Below, one piece after another: positions 16,970-25,768 of a stretch of 64,000 nucleotides of DNA. Position numbers and translations under genes: made by a program. Every line of letters starts with the position of its first letter. The stretch's first letter is position 1. The stretch covers positions 62,001 through 126,000 of the forward strand of contig JACQWY010000003.1 in NCBI GenBank assembly GCA_016209015.1, in the 5' to 3' direction. The DNA is from Gammaproteobacteria bacterium (GTDB taxonomy: Bacteria > Pseudomonadota > Gammaproteobacteria > Ga0077536). Under the pieces are notes generated by a model, which was not told where the DNA came from, made no database searches, and was given only the letters and a program-made list of their open reading frames with translations.

Positions 16970-16997
16970 GCCCCGGCTTCGTGCCGGGGCTTTTTTT
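16970..16997 (+). terminator. Rho-independent terminator, plus strand
   Basis: GCCCCGGC and GCCGGGGC form a perfect 8-bp stem with a TTCGT loop, followed directly by seven T residues. This is a textbook intrinsic terminator reading left to right. The nearest plus-strand gene upstream is the MaoC gene, almost 8 kb away, so it must serve an unannotated transcript or insulate the region. Confidence 0.85.
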
Positions 16998-17045
16998 GGG
17001 CTGCGGGGAAGCTTGCTCGGCCGACCGTGGAGCCATCTGGCACTC

Positions 17046-17204
17046 GTCGCCCTCGCGCAGGCGAGGGCCCAGTCGTTCAACCCCGGCGCCGAGGTTGAAC
17101 CGCGGGGCCAGCGCAAAATTGCGCGCATATGAGCTCTACGGAGTCCGAGGTTCACTGCGCGTGCCGCGGGTCACCGACTGGGCCCTCGCCTGCGCGAGCG
17201 TGAC
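17046..17204. repeat. REP-like inverted repeat pair
   Basis: Two 30-base copies face each other at 17046-17075 and 17175-17204 and match at all but two positions near one end. Each has a self-complementary core (CTCGC-GCAG-GCGAG type) with a GGGCCCAGTCG flank. A third inverted repeat, GTTCAACC/GGTTGAAC, lies at 17075-17100. The arrangement resembles bacterial REP/BIME elements or a small non-autonomous mobile element. I see no other copy in this window. Confidence 0.65.
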
Positions 17205-17266
17205 AGGCAGTCGCCGGGACGCGCTGCATCGACTGACCCCGCGCGCGTCGGGGACGCGCGCCGGTC

Positions 17267-18112
17267 CTACTTCGCGTCGAGATCCGCCGCGTCGTGACGC
17301 TCGCGGAGCTGCTCTGCTTCGGGGCCCCAGGTGCGGTTCACGCGCCGGCCGCGCTGCACGGCCGGACGTGTCTCGATCTCCTCGGCCCAGCGCAGGATGT
17401 TGCGATAGGACGCGACGTCGAGGAACTCCTGGGCGTTGTAGAGATCCCTCGTGACGAGCACGCCGTACCACGGATACACCGCGATGTCGGCGACCGTGTA
17501 GTCGTCGCCGCAGAGGTAGCGGCGCGCCGCGAGATTGCGATCGAGCACGTCGAGCTGGCGCTTCGCCTCCATCGCGAAGCGGTTGATGCAGTATTCCATC
17601 TTCGTCGGCGCATAGGCATAAAAATGTCCGAAGCCGCCGCCGAGATAAGGCGCGCTGCCCATCTGCCAGAAGAGCCACGACATGCATTCCGCGCGCGCGG
17701 GCTGCATCTTCGGCAGGAAGGCATCGAACTTCTCGGCGAGGTAGAAGAGGATGGAGGCCGATTCGAACACGCGGATCGGCGGCGTCGTGCTGCGATCGAG
17801 CAGCGCGGGGATCTTCGAGTTCGGATTGACTTCGACGAAGCCGCTGCCGAATTGATCACCCTTCATGATGTCGATGAGCCAGGCGTCGTATTCCGCGCCA
17901 CGGTGCCCGAGCGCGAGCAGCTCCTCGAGCATCACCGTGACTTTCACGCCGTTCGGCGTCGCGAGCGAATAGAGCTGCAGCGGATGTCTGCCGACCGGCA
18001 GCGCCTGTTCGTGCGTCGCGCCCGCGATCGGGCGATTGATTTTCGCGAACTGGCCGCCGGATTCGGCGTCCCAGGTCCAGACTTTCGGGGGCGTATACGA
18101 AGCGTCAGTCAT
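17267..18112 (-). CDS. yghU: Glutathione S-transferase YghU
   Basis: This 281-residue protein matches E. coli YghU closely along its whole length. Shared stretches include PKVWTWD, FANINRP-like FAKINRPIAG, LPVGRHPLQLYSL, TPNGVKVTVMLEEL, EVNPNSKIPAL, FESASILFYLAEKF and GGGFGHFYAYAP. YghU binds two glutathiones and reduces disulfides or organic hydroperoxides. It acts in the cytoplasm. ATG 18110-18112 gives the same start (MTD) as the E. coli protein. It diverges from the TonB receptor gene across 230 bases. No regulatory site is obvious. Confidence 0.95.
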   Translation of the reverse strand: MTDASYTPPKVWTWDAESGGQFAKINRPIAGATHEQALPVGRHPLQLYSLATPNGVKVTVMLEELLALGHRGAEYDAWLIDIMKGDQFGSGFVEVNPNSKIPALLDRSTTPPIRVFESASILFYLAEKFDAFLPKMQPARAECMSWLFWQMGSAPYLGGGFGHFYAYAPTKMEYCINRFAMEAKRQLDVLDRNLAARRYLCGDDYTVADIAVYPWYGVLVTRDLYNAQEFLDVASYRNILRWAEEIETRPAVQRGRRVNRTWGPEAEQLRERHDAADLDAK

Positions 18113-18342
18113 CGGGGCACCTGTCGAGAACCGTCGGCCGGCGACATTGCCGGAACGGAACACCGTAATCAAAAAGCACTTCGCGAACAAGCGGCGCCGG
18201 ACGCTGCCGGCGTGACGCCAGTCGTGCCCGGCACTGTCCCGGAAGCTGCGCTGCGTCAGGTTGCGGGTCTGCAAGCGAACTAGCATTTCTGCAGGCCCAG
18301 GCAGCATGCGTGGGGCGGGACAGCCCCGAGAGTACGAAACCT

Positions 18343-20493
18343 ATGATCCGGGTTCACCGGACGAGCCGATCGACCGGGATTGAACGTCGAGCGGGACGAA
18401 GTCCCCTGCTGCGGGCGTTCGTGTACTGCGCCTTCGCACTGTCATCCGCCGCAACCGCGCAGGAACCCGATGTCTCCGACATCGATCTCGCTTATGGAGA
18501 TCGCGCGATGGTGAGCATCGCGACCGGCGCGCCGCGCACGGTGCGGCGTGCGCCGGCGGTCACGAGTGTGGTCACGGCCGGGGACATCGCGGCCATGGGC
18601 GCGACGACGCTCGACGAGGTCGTCGGCGCCATCCCCGGCGTGCATGTCTCGCGTGCCGCTGTCCGCTATGCACCGCTCTTCGTCATGCGCGGCGTGGGCG
18701 GGGGCGGACAGGTCGGTCCCGACGTCCTCGTGCTCCGCGACGGCGTTCCGATGACGACCTCGTACAACGGCGACACCGGCGCGGGCTGGGGCTTCGGCAT
18801 CCCGGTGGAGAACATCGCGCGCATCGAAGTCATACGCGGGCCCGGCTCGGCGCTCTACGGCGCGGATGCCTTCGCAGGCGTGATCAACGTCATCACGAAG
18901 ACGGCTGCCGACACCCCGGGCACGGAATTCGGCGTGCGCGGCGGCACGCTCGGCACCTGGAATGCCTGGGGGCAGTACGGCGGGCAGCTCGGACCGGTGG
19001 CGGCCGCCGCCTATGTGCGCGTCGGAGGCACGGAAGGCCTCGATCGCCGCATCGGCGCGGATGCCCAGACCCAGAACGACAAACGCTTTCACACGCATGC
19101 GAGCCTCGCGCCGGGGCAGGTGAACACGGGCCACGACGACTACGACGCGAGCGTGAATCTGAGCTACGGCCACTGGCTCGTACGCGGCGGCTTCCTGCGC
19201 CGGGATCATGCCGAAACCGGTGCCGGCGTCTCTTCCGCGCTCGATCCGTCGAGCTGGGGGCGCGTCGACGAATTCACGGCCGATGTCGGTTGGTCGAGCA
19301 ACGAGATCCTCGATAACTGGAACCTCGGCATCACCGGCAGCTTCCTCGAATACGACTTCGAAATCCCGACGAACCTCATGCTCTACCCGGCTGGCGCGCG
19401 CATCGCCGGCCGCAATTTCCCGAACGGCATGGTGGGCGGGCCGAACCATTGGGAGCATCAGTTCCGCTTCTCCGGCTTCGCCGAATACGCGGGCTGGCGC
19501 GATCACCAGTGGCGCGCCGGTGCCGGGCACGATCTGCTAGAGATCTACAAGACGCGCACCTACAAGAACTTCCTGCTGAACCCCGCGGGCGTGCCCATTC
19601 CGACCGGACCGGTGATGGAGTATTCGGCGATTCAGCCCTTCGTGCGGCCGCACGAACGTGACGTCGATTATTTCTACGTGCAGGACGAGTGGCAGTTCGC
19701 GCGCGACTGGGGATTGACTGCGGGCCTGCGTCACGATCGTTATTCGGATGCGGGAACGACGACGAATCCGCGCGTTGCGCTCGTGTGGGATACGACACTC
19801 ACACTGACCACGAAGCTGCTCTACGGATGCGCGTTCCGTGCGCCGTCCTTCAATGAGCAGTTCGGCATCAATCCGGTCGCGAGCGGCAATCCCGCCCTCG
19901 CGCCCGAAGAAGTCGAGACGCTGGAGGCAGTCGTGCTCTGGCATCCGAGCGATACGGCGCAGCTCTCGTTCAACGTCTTCCGATTCCGCATGGACAACCT
20001 CATCCGGCTCGTGACGAATCCCGCACCCGCACCGGGCTCCACGTTCCAGAACATCGGCAGTGTCGAAGGCACCGGGCTCGAGCTCGAGGGTCGCTGGGAC
20101 TACAGCCGCGCGCTGCACTTCACGGGCAGCTACTCGCTGCAACGCGCCGAAGATCTCGCCACGCATCAGGATGCGGGCTATGCGCCGCGCCACGATGTCT
20201 ACGCGCGCGCCGAGTGGCGACACGCCAGCGGCTGGAATGTGGACGGCCAGCTCAACTACATCGGCGATCGGCGGCGCACGAAGGGCGACGCACGGCCCGG
20301 GGTCCCGGATTACACGACGGTCGATTTCACCGTGCGAAATTCGCCGACGCGCTACGGCTGGCAGTTGAGCTTTTCGTTGCGCAATGTCTTCGACGCGGAC
20401 GTGCGCGAGCCGAGCCTCGCCCCCGGCCTCATCCCGAACGATCTGCCGCAGGCCGGGCGCAGCTCCTACGTGCAGGCCACCTATCGCTTCTGA
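18343..20493 (+). CDS. TonB-dependent outer-membrane receptor
   Basis: This protein of about 716 residues has a signal peptide (Arg-rich start, then LLRAFVYCAFALSSAATAQ) and a possible TonB box (DRAMVSIATG). The plug domain shows GATTLDEVVGAIPGV and VIRGPGSALYGADAFAGVIN, and a 22-strand-type barrel ends in TYRF with the C-terminal aromatic. It takes up a ligand across the outer membrane with TonB energy. The plug resembles colicin-I/cobalamin/siderophore type receptors, but the ligand cannot be read here. The frame opens at GTG 18310; ATG 18343 is preferred, though neither has a strong ribosome site. No TonB, ABC importer or Fur-type site is evident nearby. Confidence 0.92.
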   Translation: MIRVHRTSRSTGIERRAGRSPLLRAFVYCAFALSSAATAQEPDVSDIDLAYGDRAMVSIATGAPRTVRRAPAVTSVVTAGDIAAMGATTLDEVVGAIPGVHVSRAAVRYAPLFVMRGVGGGGQVGPDVLVLRDGVPMTTSYNGDTGAGWGFGIPVENIARIEVIRGPGSALYGADAFAGVINVITKTAADTPGTEFGVRGGTLGTWNAWGQYGGQLGPVAAAAYVRVGGTEGLDRRIGADAQTQNDKRFHTHASLAPGQVNTGHDDYDASVNLSYGHWLVRGGFLRRDHAETGAGVSSALDPSSWGRVDEFTADVGWSSNEILDNWNLGITGSFLEYDFEIPTNLMLYPAGARIAGRNFPNGMVGGPNHWEHQFRFSGFAEYAGWRDHQWRAGAGHDLLEIYKTRTYKNFLLNPAGVPIPTGPVMEYSAIQPFVRPHERDVDYFYVQDEWQFARDWGLTAGLRHDRYSDAGTTTNPRVALVWDTTLTLTTKLLYGCAFRAPSFNEQFGINPVASGNPALAPEEVETLEAVVLWHPSDTAQLSFNVFRFRMDNLIRLVTNPAPAPGSTFQNIGSVEGTGLELEGRWDYSRALHFTGSYSLQRAEDLATHQDAGYAPRHDVYARAEWRHASGWNVDGQLNYIGDRRRTKGDARPGVPDYTTVDFTVRNSPTRYGWQLSFSLRNVFDADVREPSLAPGLIPNDLPQAGRSSYVQATYRF

Positions 20494-20505
20494 GCCGTCC
20501 CGCGG

Positions 20506-21537
20506 CTAGGCGCTCCTCGTCCGGACCGGCGTTCCCTGCATCGCCCGCTTCACCGCCGCGACGATGTCCGCGGCGCCGGGCAGATAGGCCGCTTCGAGCG
20601 CCGGGCTGAACGGCACCGGCACGGCCGGCGGATTCACCTTCACGACCGGCGCTTTCAGCGCAGTCGGGCAATGCGTCGCGGCAAGCGCGGCGATCTCGGA
20701 GGCCATGCTGCACACCGGGCTCGCCTCGTCGACGACGACGAGCCGGCCGCACTCCTCGATCGCTTCGACGATGGTGTCGACATCGAGCGGTGCAATGGTG
20801 CGCGGATCGACGAGCGTGACCGCGATGCCCTCCTGCTCGAGCAGCGGCAGCGCCTGACGCGCGACGTTCACCATGTTGCCGAACGCGACGACGCAGCAGT
20901 CGCCGCCTTCGGCAATCACCGCCGCTTCGCCGAACGGCAGGGCATAGGCTTCGTCGGGCACCTCGGCGCTCTGGTCGTAGATCGCCTTGTGCTCGAAGAA
21001 GAGTACGGGATCGTCGTCGCGGATCGCGGCGGCGAGCAGGCCCTTCGCGTCGTAGGCGTTCGACGGCAACGCGATCTTGATACCGGGTATGTGCGCGAAG
21101 ATCGGATAGAGCGTCTGGCTGTGCTGGCCCGCGGCGCCGTAGCCCGCGCCGTAAGTCGTGCGCACGGTGATCGGCGTCGCGCCCTGGCCGCCGTACATGT
21201 AGCGGAACTTCGCCATGTTGTTCAGCACCTGATCGAAGCAGACGCCGAAGAAATCGACGAACATGATCTCGACGACGGGCCGCAGGCCCGCGTTCGCGGC
21301 ACCGATGCCGAGGCCGAGAAACGCGGTCTCGCTGATCGGCGTGTCGACGACGCGTTCGCGCCCGAAACGCGCGAGCAGGCCCTTCGTCACGCCGAACACG
21401 CCGCCCCAGGCGTCCTGTTCGCCCGGTGCGCCCATGCCGCCGGCGATGTCCTCGCCGATCAGGAAGACGCGTGCGTCGCGCTCCATTTCGCTCGCGAGCG
21501 CCTCGCGGATCGCATCGCGGGTGGTCTTGATGCTCAT
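20506..21537 (-). CDS. 2-oxo acid / acetoin dehydrogenase E1 beta subunit
   Basis: This 343-residue protein is the beta subunit of a two-chain thiamine-diphosphate E1 component. Family marks include VFLIGEDI, GGVFGVTKGL, DTPISETAFLGLGIGAA, FDQVLNNMAKFRYMYGG, GAGYGAAGQHSQ and LVDPRTIAPLD. The minus-strand frame extends to 21690, but ATG 21535-21537 fits. It follows the alpha-subunit gene by 10 bases. Pyruvate, branched-chain and acetoin dehydrogenases share this layout. No E2 or E3 gene lies in the unit, so the complex must borrow them from elsewhere or use another acceptor. Confidence 0.92.
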   Translation of the reverse strand: MSIKTTRDAIREALASEMERDARVFLIGEDIAGGMGAPGEQDAWGGVFGVTKGLLARFGRERVVDTPISETAFLGLGIGAANAGLRPVVEIMFVDFFGVCFDQVLNNMAKFRYMYGGQGATPITVRTTYGAGYGAAGQHSQTLYPIFAHIPGIKIALPSNAYDAKGLLAAAIRDDDPVLFFEHKAIYDQSAEVPDEAYALPFGEAAVIAEGGDCCVVAFGNMVNVARQALPLLEQEGIAVTLVDPRTIAPLDVDTIVEAIEECGRLVVVDEASPVCSMASEIAALAATHCPTALKAPVVKVNPPAVPVPFSPALEAAYLPGAADIVAAVKRAMQGTPVRTRSA

Positions 21538-21547
21538 GTCGTCCTCC

Positions 21548-22519
21548 TCAGGCTTTCGCGTAGACGTCGGTGGTGAGCGTGGCGGGCGCCGGGAAGGGCG
21601 CGGCCTGCGCCTTCGCGAGCGCGGCCGCGACGCGCGCCGCGCACTCGCCGTCGATGCGGTCGAGCGCCGTCGCGTCGGCCTGTCCGGCACCGAGAATGCG
21701 CGCGCGGAACTTCTTCAGGCAGTCCGCCTCCTCGCGCAGGCGTTTCACCTCACCTGGGGCGCGATACGTCTCCGGATCGCCTTCGTAGTGCCCGTGGAAG
21801 AGCGGCACGCGCACGTGGAAGAAGCTCGGACCCTGGCCGGCACGCGCGAGGCGCACGCCTTCGCCGAGCTTCGTCCAGACGTCGACGACGTCCGTCCCGT
21901 CGACCTCGACGCCGGGGATCCCGAAACCCGCCGCGCGATCGACGGGCCGGCCGGCGCAGGCCCAGCCCGCGGCCGTCGTCTCTGCATAACCGTTGTCCTC
22001 GAGCACGAACAGCACCGGCAGATTCAGCACCTTCGCGAGGTTCATGGCCTCGAAGCCGGCGCCCTGATTCGACGCGCCGTCGCCGCCGAACGAGACGGCG
22101 ACGCCGTCCTCGCCGCGATAACGGAACGCGAACGCCGCGCCGAGCGCATGCGGCACGCTGGCCCCGATGATCGAGTTCGCACCCCACATGCCGCAGGACC
22201 AGTCCGCGACGTGCATCGTGCCGCCCTTGCCGCCGCAGCAGCCGCCCTCTTTGCCATGAATCTCGAGCGCGAGCGCTTCGAGATCGCCGCCCTTCGCGAG
22301 GTAATGGCCGTGCGCGCGGTGCGTACTGCAGAGTATGTCGGTCGCGCGCAGATGCGCGCAGAGCCCGACCGCGCTCGCCTCCTCACCGGCGTAGAGGTGC
22401 GTGAATCCCGGGACGTTGCCGCGCGCAATGGCGGCGTGCATCTGATCTTCGAACTCGCGCAGCACACGGAGCTGGCGGTAGACGTGCAGAGCGTCGAGCC
22501 CTGCGGATAGCGTGCTCAT
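21548..22519 (-). CDS. 2-oxo acid / acetoin dehydrogenase E1 alpha subunit
   Basis: This 323-residue protein is the alpha subunit partner. The thiamine-diphosphate motif is GGDGASNQGAGFEAMN (GDG at 146-148), with LEDNGYAET closing the motif. THRAHGHYLAKGG carries the phosphorylation-loop type HRxHGH. The tail has FHGHYEGDPETYR. It binds TDP and decarboxylates the 2-oxo acid together with the beta subunit. A GGGAGGGAAG ribosome site lies just before ATG 22517-22519. Acetoin dehydrogenase alpha is the nearest by layout, but pyruvate or branched-chain substrates are possible. Confidence 0.92.
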   Translation of the reverse strand: MSTLSAGLDALHVYRQLRVLREFEDQMHAAIARGNVPGFTHLYAGEEASAVGLCAHLRATDILCSTHRAHGHYLAKGGDLEALALEIHGKEGGCCGGKGGTMHVADWSCGMWGANSIIGASVPHALGAAFAFRYRGEDGVAVSFGGDGASNQGAGFEAMNLAKVLNLPVLFVLEDNGYAETTAAGWACAGRPVDRAAGFGIPGVEVDGTDVVDVWTKLGEGVRLARAGQGPSFFHVRVPLFHGHYEGDPETYRAPGEVKRLREEADCLKKFRARILGAGQADATALDRIDGECAARVAAALAKAQAAPFPAPATLTTDVYAKA

Positions 22520-22627
22520 GCTTCCCTCCCCTTTCTTTTCGTCGCGACGTCATGACGCCGGGCCTGCCGGCCGGCTTATGTAACGACGTATGCACGGACG
22601 ACGCAAGACGGGGCCCGGCACCGGCCC

Positions 22628-22656
22628 AAAAGCAAAGCGCCGCGGATGCGGCGCTT
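22628..22656 (-). terminator. Rho-independent terminator of the chemoreceptor gene
   Basis: AAGCGCCGC and GCGGCGCTT form a perfect 9-bp stem with a 4-base loop. On the minus strand it is followed by TGCTTTT. It lies 53 bases after the stop of the chemoreceptor gene and upstream of the E1 alpha start, so it separates the two units. Confidence 0.75.
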
Positions 22657-22709
22657 GCGGAGGACCTCATTGCGCCCGGCGAAGGGCGGGACTTCGCAGG
22701 GGAGCCGGG

Positions 22710-25007
22710 CTAGAACGTCTCCCAGTCGCTGTCCGCGTGGGCCTCGTCCAGCGCCGGCGCGGCGGCGGCCGAAGCGGTTTTCACGCGTTTGAGCGTCGCG
22801 ACGCTGCTCGTCTTGCGACCGTGGCCCCGGCCCGCCGACGTCGCCGCACCGGGCTTCGCGACCGGCGCCGCGGCCGCAGTGGCAGCGGCCGGCAGCACGG
22901 CGATTTCGGGCGCTCCCGTGTCGAAGAAGCGCACGAGTGCGATGAGCCGCTTCGATTCTTCGTCCATGGTCTCGCTCGCCGCCGCCGCTTCTTCGACGAG
23001 GGCCGCGTTCTGCTGCGTCGTCTGGTCCATTTGCGCGACGGCCTTGTTGACCTGCTGGATTCCGGAGGACTGTTCCATCGAAGCCGAGGCGATCTCCTCG
23101 ACGATGTCGCTGACCTTCTTCGCCGCGACGACGATCTCCCCGAGCGTCGCGCCGGACTCGTCGACGAGCTTCGAACCTTCGGTGACCTTCTCCGCGGAAT
23201 CGTGGATCAGCGCCTTGATCTCCTTCGCCGCCGTCGCGCTGCGTTGCGCGAGATTGCGCACCTCGCTCGCCACGACCGCGAAACCGCGGCCCTGCTCGCC
23301 GGCGCGCGCGGCCTCGACCGCGGCGTTCAACGCGAGCAGATTCGTCTGGAACGCGATCTCGTCGATGACGCCGATGATGTCGGCGATCTTGCGGCTCGCC
23401 TGGTTGATCTCGGCCATCGCGGACACCGCGCGGCTGACGACCGTGCCGCCCACGCTCGCGAGGTCACGCGCCGAGATCGCGAGCCGGGTCGCTTCCTGGG
23501 CGTTCTCGGCGTTCTTCTGCACGGTGGCGGTCATCTCCTCCATGCTCGCCGCGGTCTCCTCGAGCGAGGAGGCCTGCTCTTCGGTGCGGGCGCTGAGCTC
23601 GACGTTGCCCTTCGCGACCTCCCGCGCCGCCGTGTTGATGCTCGCCGCGCCTTCGTTGATCTCGCCGACGATGTTCTTGAGCTGCGCGACGGAATCGTTG
23701 ACCGCGCTCTTCAGCGCCGCGAACTCGCCGTCGTATTCCGCTTCGATGCGCTGAGTGAGATTACCCTCGGCGACACCCGTCATGACCGTCGAGGTTGCGC
23801 GGAGAATCTCCTCCACCGTCATCTGGTAGCGCTTCTGCGCAGTGATGTCGGTCGCGAACTTCACGACCTTGCAGGGCCGTCCGCTCGCGTCGAAGATGGG
23901 ATTGTAGGATGCCTGAATCCAGATTTCGCGACCGCCCTTGCCGATGCGCTTGTAGACGCCGGCGTCGTGTTCGCCGCGGCCGAGCTTCGACCAGAAACTC
24001 TTGTATTCCTGCGACGAGACGTACGCCGGATCGACGAACATCGAATGATGACGCCCGACGATCTCGGACGACTGGTAGCCCAGCGCGTCGAGGAAATTGT
24101 CGTTCGCGCGCAGGACCGTGCCGTCGAGCGTGAACTCGATGACGCCCTGGGATTTGTCGATGGCCTGCAACTGGCCGGCGATTTCGGCGTTGCGGACCTT
24201 CTGCTCGGTGATGTCCGCGGCGTACTTCACGACCTTGAAGGGCTTGCCGTTCAAGTCGAAGATCGGGTTGTAGGAGGCCTGGATCCAGACTTCCTTGCCG
24301 CCACGGCCGATGCGCTTGTATTCGCCCGCACTGTACTCGCCGCGCCGCAACTGCTCCCAGAACCGCGCATACTCGGGACTGTTCGCATACGCGGGCTCCA
24401 CGAACAGCGAGTGATGCCTGCCCTTGATGTCGGCGAGGCTGTAGCCGAGCAGGCCGAGGAAGATGTCGTTCGCCGTCTGCACCGTGCCGTCGAGCGCGAA
24501 CTCGATCGTGCCCTGGGATTTGTTGATGGCGTCGATCTGGCCCTGGAAATCCGCGTTCGCGAGCTTCTGGGCAGTGACGTCGGTCGCGTACTTCACGACC
24601 TTGAAGGGCTTGCCGTCCGTGTCGAACACGGGGTTGTAGGACGCCTGGATCCACACTTCCCGGCCGCCCTTGCCGATGCGCTTGAACTCGTCGGCGCGGA
24701 AACGCCCGTCGCGCAGGTCCGCCCAGAACTGGCGGTAGTCGGAACTCGCCGCATAGGCGGATTCCACGAACATCGAATGATGCCTGCCCTGAATCTCGGC
24801 GAGCGTATAGCCGAGCGCCCGCAGGAAGTTTTCGTTCGCCGTGAGGATCATGCCGTCGAGGCCGAATTCGATGACGCCTTGCGAGCGGTTGATTGCCTCG
24901 AGCTCGTTCTCGAGTAGCCGGACCTCGCGTCCGAGCCGTGCACCCTCATTGCGCAGTTGCTCGAGCTCTGGATTGGAACCGCTGAACAGACGGCTTAAGA
25001 AGCTCAT
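22710..25007 (-). CDS. Soluble methyl-accepting chemotaxis protein with three PAS domains
   Basis: This 765-residue chemoreceptor has no transmembrane segment. It has a short N-terminal coiled coil, three PAS domains in tandem with a 122-residue period (about 42-407, each with RHHS.FVE and [11 protein letters not shown]), then a HAMP-like linker and the MCP signalling hairpin ([23 protein letters not shown]). The last five residues, DWETF, match the NWETF tether that recruits CheR and CheB in E. coli Tar and Tsr. ATG 25007 is preferred to GTG 25013 because of a GGAGAG at good spacing. The layout resembles BdlA/Aer-type sensors. The ligand (haem, flavin or none) is unknown. Confidence 0.93.
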   Translation of the reverse strand: MSFLSRLFSGSNPELEQLRNEGARLGREVRLLENELEAINRSQGVIEFGLDGMILTANENFLRALGYTLAEIQGRHHSMFVESAYAASSDYRQFWADLRDGRFRADEFKRIGKGGREVWIQASYNPVFDTDGKPFKVVKYATDVTAQKLANADFQGQIDAINKSQGTIEFALDGTVQTANDIFLGLLGYSLADIKGRHHSLFVEPAYANSPEYARFWEQLRRGEYSAGEYKRIGRGGKEVWIQASYNPIFDLNGKPFKVVKYAADITEQKVRNAEIAGQLQAIDKSQGVIEFTLDGTVLRANDNFLDALGYQSSEIVGRHHSMFVDPAYVSSQEYKSFWSKLGRGEHDAGVYKRIGKGGREIWIQASYNPIFDASGRPCKVVKFATDITAQKRYQMTVEEILRATSTVMTGVAEGNLTQRIEAEYDGEFAALKSAVNDSVAQLKNIVGEINEGAASINTAAREVAKGNVELSARTEEQASSLEETAASMEEMTATVQKNAENAQEATRLAISARDLASVGGTVVSRAVSAMAEINQASRKIADIIGVIDEIAFQTNLLALNAAVEAARAGEQGRGFAVVASEVRNLAQRSATAAKEIKALIHDSAEKVTEGSKLVDESGATLGEIVVAAKKVSDIVEEIASASMEQSSGIQQVNKAVAQMDQTTQQNAALVEEAAAASETMDEESKRLIALVRFFDTGAPEIAVLPAAATAAAAPVAKPGAATSAGRGHGRKTSSVATLKRVKTASAAAAPALDEAHADSDWETF
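23787..24884 (-). repeat. Three tandem PAS-coding units of 366 bp
   Basis: Within the chemoreceptor gene the PAS-coding unit is repeated three times with a constant 366-bp (122-codon) period. Each copy carries SQG.IEF near its start and K.V(K/R)(Y/F)A.D(V/I)T near its end. The copies have diverged in sequence but share long identical peptide stretches, so they arose by internal duplication and could recombine. Confidence 0.8.
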
Positions 25008-25452
25008 GCTCACTCTCCATCTCTAGGGCCTGGAACCACCGCACCGGCGCGCTGGGGCTCCGCTGGAACCGGGCACGTTGAACTGCGCAAGCCGCAGAGT
25101 CGGCGCCTCCGGCACGGTCGCCGGGGCTCCGGTCCGCATTCAGGCGGCCGGCTCGCGAGCCGTGCAACGTGTCCCTGCGACATTCCTGGTCGCGGCGCGC
25201 ATCCGTCACCGCAGGCCGGGAGAGGCTTGGCGAATTCCATGTCGGCACCCGAAAAACCTCCCCGGGTGCGGGGAATATCGGCTGGCCCCACGGGCGCTTG
25301 AGCACGGCCCGGGACAGGGAACCGGGTCGCTCGCGTGCGCACGGCATGCGTTGCAGGCTGGTCGTCGCATCGCACTTTCCGTAGTCTCGTGCGACGCGCC
25401 GCCGATGCCGCGCCCGGGCTTGCGATCAGCCCATCGTGAGAGGAGGTCTACG
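25008..25452. other. 445-bp spacer without a recognised gene
   Basis: Several open frames cross here on both strands, but none shows a motif or a supported start. It should hold the promoter of the minus-strand chemoreceptor gene and that of the plus-strand DUF1272 gene. No clear -35/-10 pair or hairpin with a T-run was found. Confidence 0.4.
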
Positions 25453-25761
25453 ATGCTCGAGCTCAGACCGAACTGCGAACACTGCAACGTGCCGCTGCCG
25501 CCCGCGTCCGTGGACGCGCGGATCTGCAGCTATGAGTGCACGTTCTGTGCGGCCTGCGTCGACACGCTGCTCGGGAACGTCTGCCCGAACTGCGGCGGCG
25601 GCTTCGCACCGCGTCCGGTGCGGCCGGCGCGTGACTGGAAGGGTGGGAATTCGATCGTCGCGGATCCGGCGAGCACGGCGGTGAAGCACCGTCCCGTCGA
25701 TCTCGCGAGCCACGCCGCGCTCGTCGCGCGAGTCGGCGACGTACCGCCCGAGCGGCGCTGA
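25453..25761 (+). CDS. DUF1272 domain protein
   Basis: This 102-residue protein has an N-terminal DUF1272 domain: MLELRPNCEHC, then ARICSYECTFCAAC and CPNCGG. These cysteines are laid out for two zinc sites. The C-terminal 45 residues are basic and variable. A perfect AGGAGG lies 6 bases before ATG 25453. The function of DUF1272 proteins is unknown. The gene converges on the minus-strand hypothetical gene, with stop codons 7 bases apart. Confidence 0.88.
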   Translation: MLELRPNCEHCNVPLPPASVDARICSYECTFCAACVDTLLGNVCPNCGGGFAPRPVRPARDWKGGNSIVADPASTAVKHRPVDLASHAALVARVGDVPPERR

Positions 25762-25768
25762 TCGCCGG

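Larger units (their letters stand above)
16747..17266. other. Gene-free spacer with a terminator and REP-like repeats
   Basis: No coding frame here looks real. The space holds an orphan plus-strand terminator (16970-16997) and a pair of REP-like inverted repeats (17046-17204). The part from 16747 to 16969 should carry the minus-strand yjbQ promoter. It could also encode a short plus-strand RNA ending at the terminator, but no tRNA or known RNA fold is recognised. Confidence 0.5.

Noticed and set aside
22590-24917. 775-residue plus-strand open frame across the chemoreceptor gene
   Set aside because: It mirrors the tandem PAS-coding repeats on the opposite strand and has no family motif.
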